Source of the DNA: Streptomyces fildesensis
GTDB lineage: Bacteria; Actinomycetota; Actinomycetes; Streptomycetales; Streptomycetaceae
DNA: 64,000 bases
NCBI RefSeq assembly: GCF_016107395.1
Contig: NZ_JAAIKO010000028.1
Coordinates: 1 to 64,000 of the forward strand
Direction of reading: 5' to 3'
Shown here: positions 60,508 through 64,000 of the stretch, one piece after another
Layout of the letters: each line of letters starts with the position of its first letter
Numbering within the stretch: the stretch's first letter is position 1
The notes under the pieces: model-generated
Databases searched by the model: none
What the model was told of the DNA's origin: nothing
The model's input: the letters and a program-made list of their open reading frames with translations, nothing else
Translations under genes and position numbers: made by a program

Positions 60508-61206
60508 GTGGCCGTGAACCGTCCCGACCCCGTACCGGCGGTCCTGGAGAGTCAGTCGCGGCTGCGGGCGCTGCTCGGCGGGCTGACCGACGCCGACGTC
60601 CGCGCCCCGAGCGCACTGCCCGGCTGGACCCGCGGGCACCTGCTCAGCCATGTCGAAGGGGTCGGGTTCGCCCTGGCCCGGCAGGCGCGTTACGCCCTCA
60701 AGGACGAGCTGATCGATCCCTACGACGGCGGGCGGCCGGCCCGAGACGCCGCCATCGAGGCCGGACACGGCCGCTCGGCCGCCGAACTGCGGGCGGCCGT
60801 CACCGCGGCGCTCGACGAGGCCGAGCAGGCGTGGACGGCCGTCGGCCCGCGGGACCTGGAGCGGCCGGTGCGCTATCGCGACGCCACGCTGTCGGCCGCC
60901 GCGCTCGCCTGGTGGCGGGAGTTGGAGATCCACACGGCGGACGCCGCGATCGGGTACCGGACCGCGCAGTGGTCACGGCCGTTCTGCGCGCACGTCCTGG
61001 ACTTCCTCGCGCCGCGGGTACCGGACGCGGTGCGGCTGACGCTCGCGGCGTCGGACGGCCCGGAGGCACTTGTCCTCGGGGACGGCGAACCGGTCACCGT
61101 AGGCGGTGCGCTCACCGACCTCACCGCCTGGCTGGCGGGACGCGAGCCGCTGGGCCCGCTGGACAGCGGAGTGGCGCCGCTGCCCGAACTCGGGCCGTGG
61201 CCGTAG
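60508..61206 (+). CDS. Mycothiol-dependent maleylpyruvate isomerase-fold protein
   Basis: 232-residue DinB/mycothiol-dependent maleylpyruvate isomerase-fold protein. The metal site is suggested by GWTRGHLLSHVEGVGFALAR (His-x3-Glu pattern) and WWRELEIHTADAAIGY. The C-terminal 60 residues resemble the associated small domain (VTVGGALTDLTAWLAGREP). The family transfers mycothiol-dependent isomerase or transferase activity to varied substrates; the specific one is unknown. GTG 60508 is fixed by AAGGAG five bases upstream. Confidence 0.83.
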   Translation: MAVNRPDPVPAVLESQSRLRALLGGLTDADVRAPSALPGWTRGHLLSHVEGVGFALARQARYALKDELIDPYDGGRPARDAAIEAGHGRSAAELRAAVTAALDEAEQAWTAVGPRDLERPVRYRDATLSAAALAWWRELEIHTADAAIGYRTAQWSRPFCAHVLDFLAPRVPDAVRLTLAASDGPEALVLGDGEPVTVGGALTDLTAWLAGREPLGPLDSGVAPLPELGPWP

Positions 61207-61250
61207 TCGTAGCCGTGGCCGTAGCCATGCTGGTGTCCGGCCCCGAACAG

Positions 61251-61288
61251 CCGGCCGCCGGGCCTCGGTGACGAGGCCCGGCGGCCGG
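61251..61288. terminator. Bidirectional terminator
   Basis: CCGGCCGCCGGGCCTCG (61251-61267), loop GTGA, and a perfect 17-bp complement (61272-61288) lie between the convergent isomerase and DUF397 genes. Confidence 0.85.
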
Positions 61289-61310
61289 TGGGGCGTACGG
61301 GACGGACGCC

Positions 61311-61550
61311 TCAGGTGAGGTCGAACTCGCCGTCACGCGCGCCGAGTACGAAGGCGCGCCATTCGGCGGGCGTGAAGATCAGCGACGGCCCGTCCGGGCT
61401 CCGCCCGTCCCGCATCGCGATGTAGCCCTCGATAAAGGCGATCTGGACGTCGCCCGTGCCCTGACTGCTGGACTGCCAGTCCGCGCTCGCAAGATCCAGC
61501 TGCGGCTTCTTACCGTTGGTCAACGGCTGTCCGATGGTGCTCTCGGCCAC
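61311..61550 (-). CDS. DUF397 protein
   Basis: 79-residue DUF397 protein (ASADWQSSSQGTGDVQIAFIEGYIAMRD ... LIFTPAEWRAFVLGARDGEFD). DUF397 proteins usually sit beside an XRE-type regulator and modulate it in Streptomyces development; no such partner gene is adjacent here. GTG 61550 follows GGGAGGAG. Confidence 0.88.
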   Translation of the reverse strand: MAESTIGQPLTNGKKPQLDLASADWQSSSQGTGDVQIAFIEGYIAMRDGRSPDGPSLIFTPAEWRAFVLGARDGEFDLT

Positions 61551-61648
61551 GTCCGCTCTCCTCCCACGTCGTCATCCGCGACCCAGCCTAGCCACCGGGC
61601 CCTTTGCCCGACAGGCAATGGGACAAGCTGCCCGGATACACCGCCCGA

Positions 61649-62815
61649 TCAGGTGGTGGGCCGGTCCGCGCCGACGAGCCACATCGAGAAGAACTGCGCG
61701 CCGCCGCCGTACGCGTGGCCCAGCGCCCGGCGGGCCCCTTCCACCTGGTGCTCACCGGCCTGGCCGCGTACCTGCAGCGCCGCCTCGGCGAACCGGATCA
61801 TGCCGGACGCGCCGATCGGGTTGGTGGACAGCACCCCGCCCGACGGGTTGACGGGGAGATCGCCGTCGAGTTCGGTGACGCCCGCCTCGGTGAGCTTCCA
61901 GCCCTCCCCCTCGGCGGCGAAGCCGAGGTTCTCCAGCCACATCGGCTCGTACCAGGAGAACGGCACGTACATCTCGACCGCGTCGATCTCCCGGCGCGGA
62001 TCGGTGATCCCGGCCTGCCGGTACACATCGGCGGCGCAGTCCTTGCCGGCCTGCGGGCTGACGTAGTCCTTGCCCGCGAACATCGTCGGCTCGCTGCGCA
62101 TGGCCCCGCCGTGCAGCCAGGCGGGCGGGCGCGGCGTCCGGGCCGCGCCCTCGGTGTCGGTGAGCACCATCGCGACCGCGCCGTCGGAGGACGGGCAGGT
62201 CTCGGAGTAGCGGATCGGGTCCCACAGCATGGGGGCGGCCCGCACCTTCTCCAGGGTGATGTCCTTCTCGTGCAGGTGGGCGTAGGGGTTCTTCAGGGCG
62301 TTGCGGCGGTCCTTGAACGCGACGAGGGAGCCGATGTGGTCGGGCGCCCCGGTGCGGCGCATGTAGGCGCGTACGTGCGGGGCGAAGAAGCCGCCGGCGC
62401 CGGCGAGCAGCGGCTGCTGGAACGGGATCGGCAGCGAGAGCCCCCACATGGCGTTGGACTCGGACTGCTTCTCGAACGCGACGGTCAGTACGGTGCGGTG
62501 GACGCGGGCCGCGACCAGGTTGGAGGCGACCAGCGCGGTCGAGCCGCCGACCGAGCCCGCGGTGTGCACCCGCAGCATCGGTTTGCCGACCGCTCCGAGG
62601 GCGTCCGCCAGATACAGCTCCGGCATCATCACGCCCTCGAAGAAGTCCGGGGCCTTGCCGATGACGACCGCGTCGATGTCGGCGAAGGTGAGTTCGGCGT
62701 CGGCGAGCGCCCGCAGGGCCGCCTCGCGCAGCAGCCCCGCGATCGACACGTCGTGCCGGGCCGCGACGTGCTTGGTCTGGCCGATGCCGACGACGGCCAC
62801 GGGTGCCTTGCTCAT
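61649..62815 (-). CDS. Thiolase-family lipid-transfer protein
   Basis: 388-residue thiolase-fold protein: VAVVGIGQTKHVAAR at the start, then MLRVHTAGSVGGSTALVAS where the nucleophile position is Ala-Gly-Ser rather than Cys, SETCPSSDGAVAMVLTD, and NPSGGVLSTNPIGASG. Lack of the active Cys suggests a lipid-transfer, retro-aldolase or structural role. The C-terminal GHAYGGGAQFFSMWL resembles the last thiolase loop. ATG 62815 follows GGAAGGGG and overlaps the upstream thiolase stop by four bases. It is third of the DUF35-thiolase-thiolase set. Confidence 0.87.
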   Translation of the reverse strand: MSKAPVAVVGIGQTKHVAARHDVSIAGLLREAALRALADAELTFADIDAVVIGKAPDFFEGVMMPELYLADALGAVGKPMLRVHTAGSVGGSTALVASNLVAARVHRTVLTVAFEKQSESNAMWGLSLPIPFQQPLLAGAGGFFAPHVRAYMRRTGAPDHIGSLVAFKDRRNALKNPYAHLHEKDITLEKVRAAPMLWDPIRYSETCPSSDGAVAMVLTDTEGAARTPRPPAWLHGGAMRSEPTMFAGKDYVSPQAGKDCAADVYRQAGITDPRREIDAVEMYVPFSWYEPMWLENLGFAAEGEGWKLTEAGVTELDGDLPVNPSGGVLSTNPIGASGMIRFAEAALQVRGQAGEHQVEGARRALGHAYGGGAQFFSMWLVGADRPTT

Positions 62816-63858
62816 TTCACATCCCCTTCCAGGACGGCGACCAGGTTCTGCTGCAGGCAGGGACCGGAGGTCGCGTGGGCCACGGCGCGGTCGGAGTCGC
62901 CGCGGTGGATGCGGGCGGCCGCCTCGCCGAGCCGGATCAGGCCGGCGGCCATGATGGGGTTGGCGGCGAGCGGACCGCCGGACGGGTTGACGTCCACCTC
63001 GTCGCCCAGCCGCAGCGCCCTGCGCAGCACGACCTCCTGGGAGGTGAACGGCGCGTGCAGTTCCGCGGTGTCGACCGGCGCGTCGAAGAGCCCGGCCCGT
63101 TCGGCCGCGAGCCGGGTGGACGGTGAGTCGGTGAGGTCGCGGACGCCGAGGCTGTGCGCCTCGATCCGGTGGTCGAGGCCGCGGATCCACGCGGGCCTGG
63201 CGCAGAGCCGGCGGGCGGTGTCCCCGGCGGCCAGCACGATCGCGGCGGCGCCGTCGCCGACCGGCGGGCAGTCCTGGCGGCGCAGCGGCTGGACGACGTA
63301 CTCCCCGCCGTCGCGGACGGAGGTGAGCTGCGCGTACGGGTTGTCCCGCGCGGAGGCGCGGCTGCGGGCGGCGACCCCGGCGAGTTCGGGTTCGCTGGTG
63401 TGCCCCGCGTCGATGAGGGCCCGCGCCTGGAGCGCGGCGAGCGCGACCGGGTCGGGCCACAGCGGCGCGACGTAGTACGGGTCGAGCTGGCGGGTCAGTA
63501 CCTCGCGGACGTCGCCGGGCGAGGACTTGCCGTAGGAGTACACCAGCGCGGTGTCGGCCTCACCGGTGAGGATCTTCACCCAGGCCTCGTAGAGCGCCCA
63601 GGCGCCGTCCATCTCGACATGCGATTCGGAGATCGGCGGCCAGGCGCCGACCCCGTCCAGGGCCATCGTGAAGGAGAAGGCCCGGCCGGCGAGGTAGTCC
63701 GACGACCCGGAGCAGGTGAAGCCGATGTCGCTGGCCTTCAGTTCGACCTGGTCGAACGCCTCGTGCAGCACGGGCATGAGCAGTTCGACCTCGGAGACCT
63801 CGGCCGTGCTGCGGGCGTGCCGGCTCTGGGCGAACGCCACGATCGCGACGTCCCGCAT
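62812..63858 (-). CDS. Thiolase-family lipid-transfer protein
   Basis: 348-residue thiolase-fold partner: DVAIVAFAQSRHARST, DIGFTCSGSSDYLAGRAFSF, VYSYGKSSPGDVREVL, CPPVGDGAAAIVLA and NPSGGPLAANPIMAAG. It is short for a thiolase and lacks the C-terminal cysteine loop, which fits the heterodimeric thiolase-like pairs that work with DUF35. Its start is one base after the stop of the DUF35 gene, and its stop overlaps the next thiolase start (ATGA). Confidence 0.86.
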   Translation of the reverse strand: MRDVAIVAFAQSRHARSTAEVSEVELLMPVLHEAFDQVELKASDIGFTCSGSSDYLAGRAFSFTMALDGVGAWPPISESHVEMDGAWALYEAWVKILTGEADTALVYSYGKSSPGDVREVLTRQLDPYYVAPLWPDPVALAALQARALIDAGHTSEPELAGVAARSRASARDNPYAQLTSVRDGGEYVVQPLRRQDCPPVGDGAAAIVLAAGDTARRLCARPAWIRGLDHRIEAHSLGVRDLTDSPSTRLAAERAGLFDAPVDTAELHAPFTSQEVVLRRALRLGDEVDVNPSGGPLAANPIMAAGLIRLGEAAARIHRGDSDRAVAHATSGPCLQQNLVAVLEGDVK

Positions 63859-64000
63859 CTAGACCATCTCCTTGTACGTGTCGTAGCCGGCGTCGGGCTC
63901 TCCGGTCGGCCGGTAGTGGTCGGGGAAGCCGCCGTCGTCGCTCCACACGGGTTCGACGCGCATGCCCATCCGCACCTGGTCGTAGGGGAGGCCGCCGATG
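63859..64000 (-). CDS. DUF35 OB-fold protein (C-terminal part only)
   Basis: Only the last 46 residues are in the window (IGGLPYDQVRMGMRVEPVWSDDGGF...YKEMV). GMRVEPVW is the typical OB-fold strand of DUF35 acyl-CoA-associated proteins. The gene continues past the right edge. It is followed immediately by the two thiolase genes, as in Ltp/DUF35 aldolase operons. Confidence 0.75.
   Translation of the reverse strand, partial: IGGLPYDQVRMGMRVEPVWSDDGGFPDHYRPTGEPDAGYDTYKEMV

Overview
The window is high-GC DNA (roughly 70% or more) with the codon use, GTG/TTG starts and gene content of a Streptomyces chromosome. Markers include a four-gene conservon, an NsdA-family regulator, a SpoIIE-type phosphatase gene with a rare TTA codon, paired LuxR-type (LAL) ATPase regulators, a bacterial terpene synthase, a chitinase, mycothiol-dependent enzyme folds and a DUF397 protein. 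I see no insertion sequence, phage or CRISPR array. This looks like ordinary chromosome with several little-studied operons.

Layout. 1-170: leftward rRNA promoter/leader, the rRNA operon itself lying outside the window. 464-2683: crr-ptsI, the general phosphotransferase proteins. 2767-6484: a hypothetical gene, an MFS exporter and a divergent MocR regulator. 6583-12832: secreted GH18 chitinase, acetoacetate-CoA ligase and a GH31 glucosidase. 12885-14363: Nudix hydrolase and a secreted VanX-like dipeptidase. 14273-18713 (leftward): an unusual four-gene operon of NrtR-like Nudix regulator, J-domain/pseudokinase, vWA protein and adenylosuccinate-synthetase paralogue. 18844-20997: Mpo1-like membrane protein, then a DUF35-thiolase pair behind a TetR-type palindrome. 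21150-23425: glpF-glpK. 23436-27357: conservon CvnA-B-C-D.

28127-35599 (leftward): a three-gene operon that looks like a MukF/MukE/MukB (Wadjet JetABC-like) SMC complex with no JetD nuclease. 35696-37994: pxpABC 5-oxoprolinase. 37992-38170: a MITE-like inverted-repeat element. 38168-41446 (leftward): two GT4 glycosyltransferases and an SGNH hydrolase. 41603-43030: HEAT-repeat protein. 43368-44846: PAS-SpoIIE phosphatase behind a 22-bp perfect palindrome. 44914-46386: NsdA-family regulator. 46859-47947: APH-fold kinase. 48186-50174: secreted amidase. 50269-50769: small conserved protein. 50847-56834: two tandem LAL-type ATPase regulators, divergent from a terpene synthase (57016-58119). 58214-60157: Tat-exported phospholipase C. 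60508-61206: mycothiol-dependent isomerase fold. 61311-61550: DUF397. 61649-64000 (leftward, cut by the edge): DUF35-thiolase-thiolase.

How it fits together. crr-ptsI and the chitinase (which has a DasR-box-like site) both belong to chitin/N-acetylglucosamine use. The best candidates for undescribed biology are the NrtR/J-pseudokinase/vWA/AdSS-paralogue operon and the JetD-less MukBEF-like operon with an altered Walker B motif. Most convergent gene pairs are separated by strong perfect hairpins. All functional calls come from motif reading and general family knowledge; no search was run.
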